Positions 41,411-53,305 of a DNA stretch of 64,000 nt are shown here, piece after piece. This stretch comes from Allodiplogaster sudhausi (taxonomy: Eukaryota > Nematoda > Chromadorea > Rhabditida > Diplogasteridae), in assembly GCA_945643635.1 (NCBI GenBank), contig CALZFC010000133.1, forward strand, positions 318,501-382,500, given 5' to 3'. The notes beneath the pieces are model-generated. The model had not been told where the DNA came from. It ran no database searches and was given only the letters and a program-made list of their open reading frames with translations. The number at the start of each line of letters is the position of its first letter. Within the stretch, counting starts at the first letter, position 1. Position numbers and translations under genes: made by a program.

Positions 41411-41989
41411 AAAGAGCCCGGAGAATAAAGAAAACATTTTGTTACACAATCGCTGTGGTTGTAAGCATTTCTCATGCATTCATGAATGTTCAATTCCTCT
41501 TGAAGATCTTCGCGTGCTTGAAAGCATAAAAATTTTGTGCAAATTACATGAATAATAAAAATTTAATTAGTAGAAAATAAGATGAAGATCTGCGGTTATT
41601 CGCTAACATGGTTTTCATCTTTTTTTTCCCGGCACCAGCTGGCTTCTAGACGTGCAGAAAGAAACAAGATCTTTGTTCATTTACTCAGATTTAAAAATAG
41701 ACGTATATTTGACATTTTTCATATCGAGCTGGATATCTAAACATGGAGATCCAAACTTTTACGAAAGTTAAGAATTTCATGTGAATTTCATGTATTGTCC
41801 AATGTCCTTCCCTTGGAAATGACCTCAGATGGTGTTCTATGAGTGCGATTTCCACATTTTCCATGTTTTGATCTGTGAAAGGTTCGTTCTTGTTTCAATT
41901 TACAAGAATCAACCCTGTGAATAGCATTATTAATCAATTGCGAAATATCTGAATGCTCGATATTAACAGAAAATTGAGTAGGCATTTCT

Positions 41990-42115
41990 TGTCCACTCTA
42001 TTTGAATGCGGAGCGGCAGGCTCGTATGAGCAAGAATAAAATGATTCTCGCTCATTTCATCCGACTTCCCGCTCGGTGCTCGGTTGGCTCCTCTGAGGCT
42101 CTTCTCCTTCTTTCT
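41990..42115 (+). repeat. D block 6, left part
   Basis: TTTCTTGTCCACTCTATTTGAA through GCTCGGTTGGCTCCTCTGAGG to CTTCTCCTTCTTTCT, then interrupted by a LINE fragment. The block resumes at 43,303. Confidence 0.65.
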
Positions 42116-43302
42116 TCACCTGCCGACCTTCCGATATCCAAAAGTACTGCTCAAAATGGCAGCTAGAGGTTGCACACAAAAAGTGCAGCGTTTTACACCT
42201 CGGAAAAAATAACCCAAAATTGCCCTACACTGTCTTTCACTCTTTGAACTCTCTGTCTCTCTTGACTGATATTTCTTTTCCTGTTAATTCTGAGCCGGTT
42301 CGAGACTTAGGTGTGTATGTTGATCAAAGTCTCTCTTTCAAGTTTCACATTGATATGACAATTAAAAAGGCTCTTAAAGTTGTGTATGCCTTGTTCAGAA
42401 TCTTAAAATGCTCCACCTCTTCTCCTTATTTAAGATGCTTTAAATGCTTTGTCTTACCTATTGTCGAATTTGGTTGCTCTGTTTGGTCTCCATACAAGGT
42501 TACTTTTATTAGATCAGTTGAACGTGTACAAAAGGTTTTCAGTCGTCTTCTTTTTATTAGATGTTCTAATGGTTTTATCTCGTTCTCTAGTATTCCTGAT
42601 TATCAGACTAGGCTTCAGTCATTCTCGCTTCTCTCTCTTTATCGAAGGCGGGTAGCAATCGACATTCTAATGTGCTTTAAGATAATGAACCGGCTCGTAG
42701 ATATTCCTATTTCCGCCTTCTATGTTTTTAGACCTTGCTCTGGTAGAACATCTGTTTTTAGCTTTTATATACCAATGACAAGACGAGACCCTGTATTTCA
42801 TTCGTTTGCTTTTCGTTCTGCTAGATGGTACATGTCACTCCCAGCTGAGTTTGTTTCTGCACCTTCTCTATTATCTGCTAAGAGTCGTCTAAGTAAGCTT
42901 AACTTACTCGCTTTACCTAGTATTGTAAGTGTATCTGGTATTTGATATCTATTCTCTATCCCCTAATTTTTCTCCCCATGGCTACACCGTCTTCGCTCTG
43001 CCCATGCACTCTCACCTCAAGTGTATGTATAAATCAGTCTGCTCCAACTGATTCCGTCTTTGCTGGCAAGACGAGGCCAGGGCTTGGCACCCCCTGGAGT
43101 GGAGTGTTGGCGGTGGTAGTCATCCCTTCCCCCCTCCCCTTCCCCCCAACTGCTTTAATCTCGATTCACAGTAGTGTTGCTCTCTGCACAATTCTTTCTC
43201 TGAACTTACAAGGATTTTTTTTTCTAATGGTTTCGCGGTTTTAAATATCACGTGTGGTCGCATCATATATTCAATGGTGTAATAAATTATTATTATATAA
43301 CT
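42116..43302 (+). mobile_element. 5'-truncated non-LTR retrotransposon nested in a D block
   Basis: About 1.19 kb of unrelated sequence divides D block 6. It carries the C-terminal part of a LINE reverse transcriptase frame and ends in an AT repeat (AATAAATTATTATTATATAAC), as many LINE 3' ends do. The 5' end lies inside the ORF2 coding region, so the copy is dead on arrival. No clear target duplication is seen in the CT-rich flanks. The 3' untranslated part (42,946-43,302) holds a T-run near 43,214. Confidence 0.75.
42220..42945 (+). CDS. LINE ORF2 C-terminal fragment (after the reverse transcriptase palm)
   Basis: A 241-residue open frame starts within coding sequence; the ATG is incidental. 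The stretch RDLGVYVDQSLSFKFHI is the conserved region just C-terminal to the catalytic domain in LINE reverse transcriptases of the Jockey/CR1-like type. It is followed by the thumb-like LRCFKCFVLPIVEFGCSVWS and the terminal RSARWYMSLPAEFVSAPS, which corresponds to the usual W..LP motif near the end of such ORFs. The catalytic YADD region is not present because of the 5' truncation. The frame has no internal stop, which suggests a fairly recent insertion. It would not be a functional protein by itself. Confidence 0.75.
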   Translation: MPYTVFHSLNSLSLLTDISFPVNSEPVRDLGVYVDQSLSFKFHIDMTIKKALKVVYALFRILKCSTSSPYLRCFKCFVLPIVEFGCSVWSPYKVTFIRSVERVQKVFSRLLFIRCSNGFISFSSIPDYQTRLQSFSLLSLYRRRVAIDILMCFKIMNRLVDIPISAFYVFRPCSGRTSVFSFYIPMTRRDPVFHSFAFRSARWYMSLPAEFVSAPSLLSAKSRLSKLNLLALPSIVSVSGI

Positions 43303-43460
43303 TCCCTCCTTCCCTCTTCTCCCATCGTCCAATTTCTCTCTTTCTCTGCCTCGTTGCTTCTCAACTGGCCGTGTTTTGGCCGTCATTTGTAGATGAAGAA
43401 TGCACAACATTTCCGAGCATGTTCAGTGTTAGGGCTGAAATAGGAAATAAATGCTAACAA
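43303..43460 (+). repeat. D block 6, right part
   Basis: CTTCCCTCCTTCCCTCTTCTCCCATCG continues the D block exactly where the LINE fragment ends. A frame reads LVASQLAVFWPSFVDEECTT before FPSMFSV and a possible GTTAGG donor, matching the hydrophobic-plus-DEEC pattern of other D copies. Confidence 0.6.
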
Positions 43461-43899
43461 ATAATGATTTATGACTATTTTATTAGCCAACCAATTTTAA
43501 AGTTTAAATTTTTATCATCTACCTATCCGTGAGGACTAGGAAGAATGGGCCACGAATCTCTCTCTCGCTCCTCCTCTCCATCTTACTCTCTCTTTCTCTC
43601 TCTCTTTCTCTCGCTCCTAAGAATACGAGAGCTGCTCTCGAAATAAATAATAAAAGACCGTGTGGTTTGCGTTCATTGAAGGACTGCCTGCCAGCAACTC
43701 ATTGATCATGTAGTCCGCCATTTACACTGTGTAAAATTGCAGAATTATGCACTCTCAAGTCACCACTAACAATAAAACGGAACGGCAAAATATGAAACAT
43801 GGTACAAGATAACAAGAAAAGTACAGGCAATCAGAGATGTTGAATAAAGATCAAATAATTTACGAAAGGTTACATTCTATTTTACAACCTGAGTCTTCA

Positions 43900-44130
43900 T
43901 GGAAAGTCTTCCACAAATGCAGTAATTGCAAATCCAAAGAGACCACATTTTTCCTTCTGAAATGCCAGGATTTGTGTAGCAATTGCATTAATGTCTCTCA
44001 GAATTCCTCGTGAAATGAAGCGAGCACTAATTCTTGATTCCTACAGAGAATAAAGAGAGCATTTTGTAACGCAATCGTGAAAATGTGTGCTTTTCTCTTG
44101 CAGTCTAGAATTTTCATTTATTGTTGAGTG
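43900..44130 (+). pseudogene. Remnant of family C exon 3 upstream of B4
   Basis: The bases spell VFHKCSNCKSKETTFFLL, aligned with THNCNCxxxxTTIFRL of family C, then a deletion removes the PPNR region. AATAAAGAGAGC is at about 44,050. The same kind of remnant precedes B2 and B5. Confidence 0.6.
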
Positions 44131-44815
44131 CCTTCTCGAGTTTGAAATTTAAAAAAATATACGGAAAAATTTACGTGAATTTCTTATATTCGCAATATTC
44201 AGAAATAGGAAGAATATTTTGAGTCGTATTTTTAGTACTCATGGTGTTACATTCTCTAATCAGGCAGCTCAAAACGTTTGGCTTCCAATCGTGCAAAAAT
44301 TAAGTTTATCAAATAATTTATTTATTCAATAATTATTTTATTAAAGAAAATAATATATTTCCATTTTGCATATCCGATTGGAAACCCAAATTTTGCATGC
44401 CACTGCTGAAACGGAAGTTTGCATGATATCATGAAAGTAAAAAATTTCATGTATTCTAATATTGTTCTTGTCATCTTATGCTAAATGTCCTTATTTTCCT
44501 GAATAAATGTGCAATTTCCTGGAATTTAAAAAGTTCGTAATAGCTGCACTTCAAGTACAACTTGACTGGTATAAAAGTCTATTTTCAAAGTGATGCCTTC
44601 ATTCTCCTCGTTGTTTCTCCTCTCCACTAGTTGGAAGTGAGTTCGCTTCCTCTCACCTTTATTATTCCCCTCCAACTCCACAATTTTTCTACCCCGACTA
44701 TTTTTACTCCACTCTGTTTCTATGCTGCATCTCTAAACTATTTTTTCTTTTAATTCCCCAGTATTTTAATAGGAAACCTAACCATTTGCATAAATTTCAG
44801 GGAATCTTGAAGAGA

Positions 44816-45766
44816 ATGAAGCGGATGGCCCTGGCTGCTTTCGTCTTTTCCTGCCTCTTGGCGACCGCGGGTTAGTTATTATGAATAAATTTTCGATTAC
44901 TCATTAATAAAAAAATTTCATTTAATATTTAAAATATATAAAGCTATGTGTTAAGGGAGAAGAGAAAACTAAATGAGTAACAATTTCTTCTTTTCAGTCT
45001 GCTTCGACCCGTTGAACTTATGCCCTTCGCCTTTCCTATCATCTGAAGTATTCGTATGAAAGTCTCTCACCCATTCCGTTCTCTGCGAAGGCCGCCACCT
45101 GCTGCATGCGTCGTTGCCTCTCGGATCTCGATGAAACCTTCTTCCCTCGCCACCCCCTCGTCAAAATGGGCCGCCATTCGCTGAACCTTAGTGGAGAAGT
45201 CACCAAGAATGTCCCCTATGTGTTCTATCGGAAGAAGTTGAAATGTCCGGAGGGCTACGAGCATGCGATTATCACGGACACGAACGTTAGAATGCACATT
45301 CGGAATTGGCACAATTTTTGGTAAATTTTGTAGACATGCAAGCTTATTCCGCGAAATCGAAGCGATAGAAAAAAAAAAACGTTGTTGCGAAATTTCGATT
45401 ATTACCAAACAGAAATGACAAAAATTGGAATATTATTTTTAAAAAAAAAAAGTGAAGGCATCGAAGTGTTGACCGGAGACTGACGAGATTCAGATTGATC
45501 TGCCAAATGGCGTCAACTCGTGCTCTGTTTCTGCATTGATTCCTATGGACTCAAAGGATGGCATCACATACCAGTGGGAGCTCAAAGGCGGCTACTATTC
45601 CATTACGAAGGAGCTCTGGGCGGAGAATGGGCCTCACGTCTCTATTCACAAAGCTAAGCGGACCTTCGTCCGTTACGGTGGCGGAAGGTTGTTCCTCAGC
45701 AATGACGATAATTATCCGTGCTGCATGCAGTATCCACCGAAGGTGTGCGAGTTTTGTTCAAAATAA
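44816..45766 (+). pseudogene. Family B copy B4: internal deletion joins exon 2 to exon 5
   Basis: Exon 1 (44816-44870) has the leader MKRMALAAFVFSCLLATA with a GTTAGT donor. Exon 2 begins at 44,998 with VCFDP but after 16 bases is fused to the middle of exon 5, out of frame; the rest of exon 2, exons 3-4 and the start of exon 5 are gone. The remainder of exon 5 (to 45,285) keeps the first CCM motif and FFPRHPLVKMGRHSLNLSG. The last exon (45,494-45,766) keeps CSVSALIPMDSKDGI, YYSITKELWAENG and YPCCMQYPPK. AATAAAGGG is at about 45,929. The TATA box at 44,570 is intact. A dead copy with good preservation of the 3' exons. Confidence 0.75.
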
Positions 45767-46974
45767 AAAAAACTTACTCAAAAGTATCCAGAAAGACCTG
45801 AACTGATTTATTTTGCCTAATATTATTTAAAAGAAACTATTATTTCAGTCGGAAATCATTGACTGTTTAGAAATAGTTCTGAATCTCGGCCCGGCGCCGC
45901 TTCACTTCCTTCCCTTTCTTTCTAATTCAATAAAGGGCGTGTTTTGAGTTCTCCGGTCCTTTTCATCTCATACTAATGATTAATGTCATATTGAAAGAGT
46001 AAGGAATGCAAATGTTTTATTTTACACGAACACGTGATATTATTGTCTTAACAATATTATTATTTGATTAGCTTATGACTAGCTAAATAAATAAAAAAAG
46101 GAGCACAAAGGGAGGAAGGAGTTTTTTAAATGCTTTTCAATATATAGTGAAACTATCGTTTAGGACAAGACTGCAAACGTAGGAATAGGAAACAGAACGT
46201 GTGACTTGGAAGGCTGAAGACAGCGAAACAGAGTCATTAATTAAGATATTAAAATTTTTTAATTTACAATAATCGGGTTTGAAATCAAAATTTTTTCATG
46301 CCATTGAAATGGAAGCTTCCGTGATATCATGAAAGTGAAGGATTTCATGTATTCTCCCATTATTGTTGTCCTCTCATGCCGCCATTTTCAGGACTAAAAG
46401 TGCAAACTCCACCTTTTCTGTCGTTCTGATATGTGAAAATATCGTTACTGATACAATTTACAAGCGTTTACAAGAAGCAAGGTCTTTGTTCATTAATTCA
46501 GATTTGAAAGATATATTTTGCATTTTCCATATTGTACCGGTGATTCAACATTTTTTCATGACTCGTCCGTTATGAAGGTAAAGAACTTCATGTATTCTCA
46601 CGGTGGGCATGTCTCTCGCTCCTCTCGCGTTAAGAGTGTTATTTCTGCATTTTCCTCATTCTGGCGTGTGAAAAGCTCGCTACTGGTACACTTGACAAGT
46701 ACAACTTTACTGTTACTTATAAGCTTAGTGGAATATAATTATTTTCTTGTCTAAACGTGTCATTTCTACCTCTTCCCCGTTCTGGAAATTAAAAAGTTCA
46801 TAATTGCTGCTGCACTATCTGAAAATTCTTATTGCATTTTACATATCGTATTTGAGATCCAAATTTTTCACTCTATTTTTGAAACGTTACTTTACCTGAT
46901 ATAATGTAGTGAAAGATATCTGTTCTTCTGAATAATTAATTTTGGATCCAGCGTTCATTATTGATTAATACTTG

Positions 46975-47335
46975 ATATTAACTTGACAAGATATTTCTTG
47001 TCCATTTTATTGGAATTAGGAGGGCAGCCCACTCGAAAAAGAAAAAAAAGAAAATGATTCTCGCTCATTTCACCCGACTTCCCGCTCGGTGCTCGGTTGG
47101 CTCTTACGAGGCTCTTCTCCTTCTTTCCTTCTCCTTTCTCCTCCTCTTCACTCCATTATCTCCTTCCCTCTTCGCCCGTCGCCGGATTTCTCTCTTTCTC
47201 TGCCTCGTTGCTTCTAATCTTGTTGGCCGCGCTTGGTGCATTTGCAGACGAAAAATGCACAACATTTCCAGGCGTATTCAATGTTATGGTTAAAATAAGG
47301 TATAATTGCTTACAAGTAATGCTTTGAGACTATAC
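46975..47335 (+). repeat. D block 7
   Basis: Full-length D block. A frame spans the CT-rich part and ends SASLLLILLAALGAFADEKC, TTFPGVFNVMV: a hydrophobic run, an AFA-type cleavage site and then a charged cysteine-containing start, as in a signal peptide exon. Copy 9 at 51,239-51,600 is its duplicate. Confidence 0.55.
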
Positions 47336-47629
47336 AATATCAATTTTTATGTTTATGTTTAGTTTTCTCTCCTATCTTCTACAACTGGAAGTACTCTCAC
47401 GAATCTGTCTCTCTCCTTTTCCTCGCCCTTGTTCAAGCCTTTTGTCCAATATTCACCGAATAATGCGAGAGCTCCAAAAAATATTAGAAGACGGAGCGGT
47501 TTGCGAGCACTGAAGATAGCCTTGCCATCAGCAGATCCGAAATGTTAGTTTACCTGATATCATGAAAGTGAAAGATTTCTTTTCTTCTGAATAATTAATT
47601 TTCGCCCAGGGTTTATTATTGATTCATAC

Positions 47630-48005
47630 TTGATATTAACTTGACAAGATATTTCTTGTCCATTTTATTGGAATTAGGAAGGCAGCCCGCTCGAAAAAAA
47701 GAAAAAAAAAGATTCTCGTTCATTTCACCCGACTGCCCGCTCGGTGCTCGGTAGGTTCCTCCGAGTCTCTTCTCCCTTCTCTTCTTCGTTCTCCTCCCCT
47801 TCTCTCCCTTCTATCCTTCCCTCTCCTCCCTTCGCCGGAGTTCTCTCTTTCTCTACCTCGTTGCTTCTCAAGGCCCGTCTCATCATGTTGGCCATGCTTG
47901 GTGCATTTGAAGACGAAGAATGCCCAGCATTTCTGGGAGTTGTCAGATATAGTGTTAAAATAAGAAATAATGACATACATGCGATGATTTGTGGCTTTTA
48001 ACCAT
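47630..48005 (+). repeat. D block 8
   Basis: Full-length D block reading LIMLAMLGAFEDEECPAFLG in its hydrophobic frame. Its duplicate at 51,894-52,111 is cut by the deletion in the second copy of the tandem duplication. Confidence 0.55.
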
Positions 48006-48056
48006 TTGAGTTTTTAGGTTTAAATTGAATTTTCTCTCTACCTAATAGGAACTTCA

Positions 48057-48600
48057 ATGGTTCGGTGTTCTTGTACCACACAACAGCATAAGATGGAGAC
48101 GCCACAATTCACAAGAAGTCAAGAGACCGACGAAATTGCAAAGACATGGATACAGAAAAAATGTACGGACTTCAACGACAGATAAAAGAGAAATGACATA
48201 ATCGAATAAAAGAAAGATGAGACGAAAGATGTGAACAAAAAAAACGATTTAAGGAAAAGTGATCGAACTGACCATATTTTTACATTACGCTTGATTTACA
48301 GAAACATTATGAAATAACAAAAATGAAATTGGCACGAACGAAGAATTTTTGAAGAAGTGCATGGTAAAATATTGTTTTATGTTTTAAAAAGATTGCACTT
48401 TCATTGTCTAGTGGTTGTTATTTTGTTTTCCATTTCTTTCTCCTTACGCACTTTTCCGCATCGCAACTGAATATTATGTGAACTGCAGTAGAAAACGTGA
48501 CTTGGCATACAAGAGAATGTAGATATTATAATATCTGCATATAAATATTGCACTTTCCCTCCTTTGCATCGCAAATTACGCAAATTATTCCATCCTCCGG
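48057..48600 (+). repeat. Family A upstream block, A4 copy
   Basis: Begins GGTTCGGTGTTCTTGTACC and runs to the TATA box. It is nearly identical to 55,377-55,920 in front of A6 and related to the X segments at 4-9.7 kb and to 19,930-20,195 before A2. Confidence 0.75.
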
Positions 48601-48601
48601 C

Positions 48602-48611
48602 CCTATAAAAG
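48602..48611 (+). promoter_or_regulatory. TATA box of family A copy A4
   Basis: CCTATAAAAG followed by ACGGCCCAATGGTG, about 190 bases before the A4 start codon. Identical to the A2 promoter core. Confidence 0.7.
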
Positions 48612-48795
48612 ACGGCCCAATGGTGTCCACAATCATTGTGCTTCTCTGGTTCTTCTCCGGCTCTTCCCTCATCGCTACTGCTTATCGCCAACGCTTCTCG
48701 GATCTCCACCCGCTGGTGTCTTACTGCGATTTGCTACTAATATTGCTCACATAATTTTCGGGAAAAAATTAAACTTGTGTTTTCTTTCAGTAAAT

Positions 48796-50692
48796 ATGCG
48801 AAAGAAAGCGGCTTTCGCGGCCCTCTTCTCTTTCATCATCGCTATTATGGGTTTGTTTAAAAATAAATATTAATTGAAACAATTAAACTGAAATATGATT
48901 CTAGCAAAAAATTGCTCTAGCATAAAAAAAGAAAAATTAAATTAACCAACTTTCAGCAGGACAGATTTCGGCGCCGGATATCGACTACTATGAACGCGGC
49001 ATGTCCTCGCTTGGCTTCTCTAACCTGACGATCAACAACACCGTCTACGAGGTTCATGGGCGAACATTTAGATATTTCAGGATTAATTATTTTACCAAAA
49101 TTCAAGTATAGCAGCCGAAAATTCCCTCTTGAATCCGCGCCATTTTGCCAGACACAAGAGCTAGAGGACATTTGATTTAGAGAAACGCGACTAAAACAGT
49201 AAAGAAAATTCAATTAGTATTCGGTAATATTCATTTAAACAGCAGTCGCATCATGATGAAAAATGAAAAATGACACCAAAATTTTTATATTTTTTCTAGA
49301 ATGTGGAGTATATCTTCAACCACACGATGGGATATGCTAGCGAAGGATGCCAGCACGGACTCGTTTTAGCCGTGTTTCCCAGCCAGGAATTTGTATCCAA
49401 AGATCTCGACCGTTTTCCTTGTAACGCTGTTTTTTTTTGAATCACCATGTTAAATCTTCTATGAAAATGAAATATGAAGGTATTGAGCACAATTTTGAAT
49501 TCTCCCACTTTTCTTAATGAATGTTTAAAGACAAAAATTGTAGGAAATCAGCATGCTATAGTCAGGAAAGTGCAATACCATTCACTGCCTTTGTAGATGG
49601 GTGTATTGTTGGAGTGAGACACGAAGCGAATCCGAGTGCGGGGCTGTTGAAAATGAAATATGATGATGTTGTGCACAATTTTGAATTCTCTCACTTTTCT
49701 TAATGAGCGATTGAACTCAAGAATTGTGAAAAAATCAACATGTAGGAAAGTCAGGAAAGTGCAAATACTCTAAGCTCACTCAATTCCTTTGCAGCTGGCT
49801 GCTTTGTCGGAGTGAGACACGAAGCGAATTCGAGTGCGGGGCTGTTGAACGAAACTGAATAATGCGAGAGCTCCAAAAAATATTAGAAGACGGAGCGGTT
49901 TGGTAATTCAGTGGCTAGTAATATCAGACAAGAAATACAAGGTCAAGTCTCTGACCACGCATGGAAAATATTCGAAAACACAAAAAATCTTAATTTAAAA
50001 AAGTGATTTTTCGGTTCACAGTTTTGGCTTGAAATTAACTATTTTAAGGAATGGAAAGCGCTTCAACGTTTCTGGTGTGTGGCTGGTCAGATATACCGAC
50101 AAGACTAACGTCCGCCAGCTGGCTTACAATGTCTGGCACAACAACGAAGGAAAGCTCGCAACAGTTCCGACGACTCATAAGGAAAGTGCCTGCTGCATGC
50201 GTCTGCCCTCCAAGTCCTCAGCTGCTACCTCCGCTCGAACTGCTTCCTATCCACAGTTTCCCCTTATCAACACGGGCCGCCATGACCTAACCATCCAGTG
50301 ACGAGAGTACAAGAACGTTCCCTACTTTTACTATGAGAGTACGAGAAACTGCCCTGCTGGCCTCAAGCATGCCATAATCCCTTCAAAGGTGATTTTTGTT
50401 TGTTTGAAGTAGAATGAGAAAAATTTTAACGAACATATCGCTAAGAATGTCACAATGTATGGAATAAAGTGTAGCTCTCATTTCTTGAGGAGTTCAACGC
50501 ATTAAGTTCGTGCTCGGTATCGATTGATTTCGTCGGCAGTCCGACTCCTGCGACTGACGAAGACCCGAACAACGTGGCAGTCAAGCGAAGCCGTTTCCAG
50601 TGGATGCTCGATGGAGAGGCAGTTGGCGTGGTTCCGGATGAGCTTCGGGGGGCGGGTCAACCGAACCATGCTTTGGAGTACCTTCCAAATGT
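48796..50692 (+). pseudogene. Family A copy A4a: broken, cut by the duplication junction
   Basis: Exon 1 (48796-48850, MRKKAAFAALFSFIIAIMG), exon 2 (48957-49051, AGQISAPDIDYYERGMSSLG) and exon 3 (49300 to about 49428, NVEYIFNHTMGYASEGC) are open. Exon 4 is present twice, at 49,597 (DGCIVGVRHEANPSAGLL) and 49,795 (AGCFVGVRHEANSSAGLL). The second is interrupted after LLNETE by TAA and about 45 bases matching D-associated sequence at 47,460-47,503. Exon 5 (50049-50390) keeps the first CCM motif but has TGA at 50299-50301 (GGGACG changed to GTGACG). Exon 6 (from 50,490) stops at the duplication junction before the second CCM. Confidence 0.75.
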
Positions 50693-53173
50693 ATATGTGA
50701 AAATATCGTTACTGATACAATTTACAAGCGTTTACAAGAAGCAAGGTCTTTGTTCATTAATTCAGATTTGAAAGATATATTTTGCATTTTCCATATTGTA
50801 CCGGTGATTCAACATTTTTTCATGACTCGTCCGTTATGAAGGTAAAGAACTTCATGTATTCTCACGGTGGGCATGTCTCTCGCTCCTCTCGCGTTAAGAG
50901 TGTTATTTCTGCATTTTCCTCATTCTGGCGTGTGAAAAGCTCGCTACTGGTACACTTGACAAGTACAACTTTACTGTTACTTATAAGCTTAGTGGAATAT
51001 AATTATTTTCTTGTCTATACGTGTCATTTCTACCTCTTCCCCGTTCTGGAAATTAAAAAGTTCATAATTGGTGCTGCACTATCTGAAAATTCTTATTGCA
51101 TTTTACATATCGTATTTGAGATCCAAATTTTTCACTCTATTTTTGAAACGTTACTTTACCTGATATAATGTAGTGAAAGATATCTGTTCTTCTGAATAAT
51201 TAATTTTGGATCCAGCGTTCATTATTGATTAATACTTGATATTAACTTGACAAGATATTTCTTGTCCATTTTATTGGAATTAGGAGGGCAGCCCACTCGA
51301 AAAAGAAAAAAAAGAAAATGATTCTCGCTCATTTCACCCGACTTCCCGCTCGGTGCTCGGTTGGCTCTTACGAGGCTCTTCTCCTTCTTTCCTTCTCCTT
51401 TCTCCTCCTCTTCACTCCATTATCTCCTTCCCTCTTCGCCCGTCGCCGGATTTCTCTCTTTCTCTGCCTCGTTGCTTCTAATCTTGTTGGCCGCGCTTGG
51501 TGCATTTGCAGACGAAAAATTCACAACATTTCCAGGCGTATTCAATGTTATGGTTAAAATAAGGTATAATTGCTTACAAGTAATGCTTTGAGACTATACA
51601 ATATCAATTTTTATGTTTATGTTTAGTTTTCTCTCCTATCTTCTACAACTGGAAGTACTCTCACGAATCTGTCTCTCTCCTTTTCCTCGCCCTTGTTCAA
51701 GCCTTTTGTCCAATATTCACCGAATAATGCGAGAGCTCCAAAAAATATTAGAAGACGGAGCGGTTTGCGAGCACTGAAGATAGCCTTGCCATCAGCAGAT
51801 CCGAAATGTTAGTTTACCTGATATCATGAAAGTGAAAGATTTCTTTTCTTCTGAATAATTAATTTTCGCCCAGGGTTTATTATTGATTCATACTTGATAT
51901 TAACTTGACAAGATATTTCTTGTCCATTTTATTGGAATTAGGAAGGCAGCCCGCTCGAAAAAAAGAAAAAAAAAGATTCTCGTTCATTTCACCCGACTGC
52001 CCGCTCGGTGCTCGGTAGGTTCCTCCGAGTCTCTTCTCCCTTCTCTTCTTCGTTCTCCTCCCCTTCTCTCCCTTCTATCCTTCCCTCTCCTCCCTTCGCC
52101 GGAGTTCTCTCTCCGAGTGCGGGGCTGTTGAAAATGAAATATGATGATGTTGTGCACAATTTTGAATTCTCTCACTTTTCTTAATGAGCGATTGAACTCA
52201 AGAATTGTGGAAAAATCAACATGTAGGAAAGTCAGGAAAGTGCAAATACTCTAAGCTCACTCAATTCCTTTGCAGCTGGCTGCTTTGTCGGAGTGAGACA
52301 CGAAGCGAATTCGAGTGCGGGGCTGTTGAACGAAACTGAATAATGCGAGAGCTCCAAAAAATATTAGAAGACGGAGCGGTTTGGTAATTCAGTGGCTAGT
52401 AATATCAGACAAGAAATACAAGGTCAAGTCTCTGACCACGCATGGAAAATATTCGAAAACACAAAAAATCTTAATTTAAAAAAGTGATTTTTCGGTTCAC
52501 AGTTTTGGCTTGAAATTAACTATTTTAAGGAATGGAAAGCGCTTCAACGTTTCTGGTGTGTGGCTGGTCAGATATACCGACAAGACTAACGTCCGCCAGC
52601 TGGCTTACAATGTCTGGCACAACAACGAAGGAAAGCTCGCAACAGTTCCGACGACTCATAAGGAAAGTGCCTGCTGCATGCGTCTGCCCTCCAAGTCCTC
52701 AGCTGCTACCTCCGCTCGAACTGCTTCCTATCCACAGTTTCCCCTTATCAACACGGGCCGCCATGACCTAACCATCCAGTGACGAGAGTACAAGAACGTT
52801 CCCTACTTTTACTATGAGAGTACGAGAAACTGCCCTGCTGGCCTCAAGCATGCCATAATCCCTTCAAAGGTGATTTTTGTTTGTTTGAAGTAGAATGAGA
52901 AAAATTTTAACGAACATATCGCTAAGAATGTCACAATGTATGGAATAAAGTGTAGCTCTCATTTCTTGAGGAGTTCAACGCATTAAGTTCGTGCTCGGTA
53001 TCGATTGATTTCGTCGGCAGTCCGACTCCTGCGACTGACGAAGACCCGAACAACGTGGCAGTCAAGCGAAGCCGTTTCCAGTGGATGCTCGATGGAGAGG
53101 CAGTTGGCGTGGTTCCGGATGAGCTTCGGGGGGCGGGTCAACCGAACCATGCTTTGGAGTACCTTCCAAATGT
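50693..53173 (+). repeat. Tandem duplication, second copy with 1,783-bp deletion
   Basis: Repeats 46,429-47,847 (as 50,693-52,111) and then jumps to 49,631, so that the A4 promoter and exons 1-3 are missing. The lengths balance: 4,264 minus 1,783 equals 2,481. It contains D blocks 9 and 10. The junction at 52,111-52,112 has one to two bases of microhomology. Confidence 0.9.
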
Positions 53174-53305
53174 AATCGCGAAATATGCAAGCGGCTCCCT
53201 GTATAGTATCGAACGCTATGGTTTGACTCACTTTGTCTGCTGCATGGATCTACCCCCAATCACCACAACGACCACTTCTCCTACTGCCAACAGCTCCGCA
53301 GGTTG
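52112..53305 (+). pseudogene. Family A copy A4b: exons 4-6 without promoter
   Basis: Begins within duplicated exon 4 sequence and carries exon 4 (52,276 on, with the same TAA and D-derived filler), exon 5 (52530-52871, same TGA at 52780-52782) and a complete exon 6 (52971-53305). Exon 6 encodes RFQWMLDGEAVGVVPDEL and FVCCMDLPPITTTTTSPTA. Since the TGA is shared with A4a, A4 was already dead before the duplication. AATAAATGTTTTGTG, a likely polyadenylation signal, follows at 53,489. Confidence 0.75.

Larger units (their letters stand above)
46429..50692 (+). repeat. 4,264-bp tandem duplication, first copy
   Basis: This unit contains a B/D upstream block, D blocks 7 and 8, the family A upstream block and copy A4 through most of exon 6. 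It is followed directly by a second copy with constant offset 4,264 over 46,429-47,847 and offset 2,481 over 49,631-50,692. I noted only about four substitutions in roughly 2.5 kb. Confidence 0.9.
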
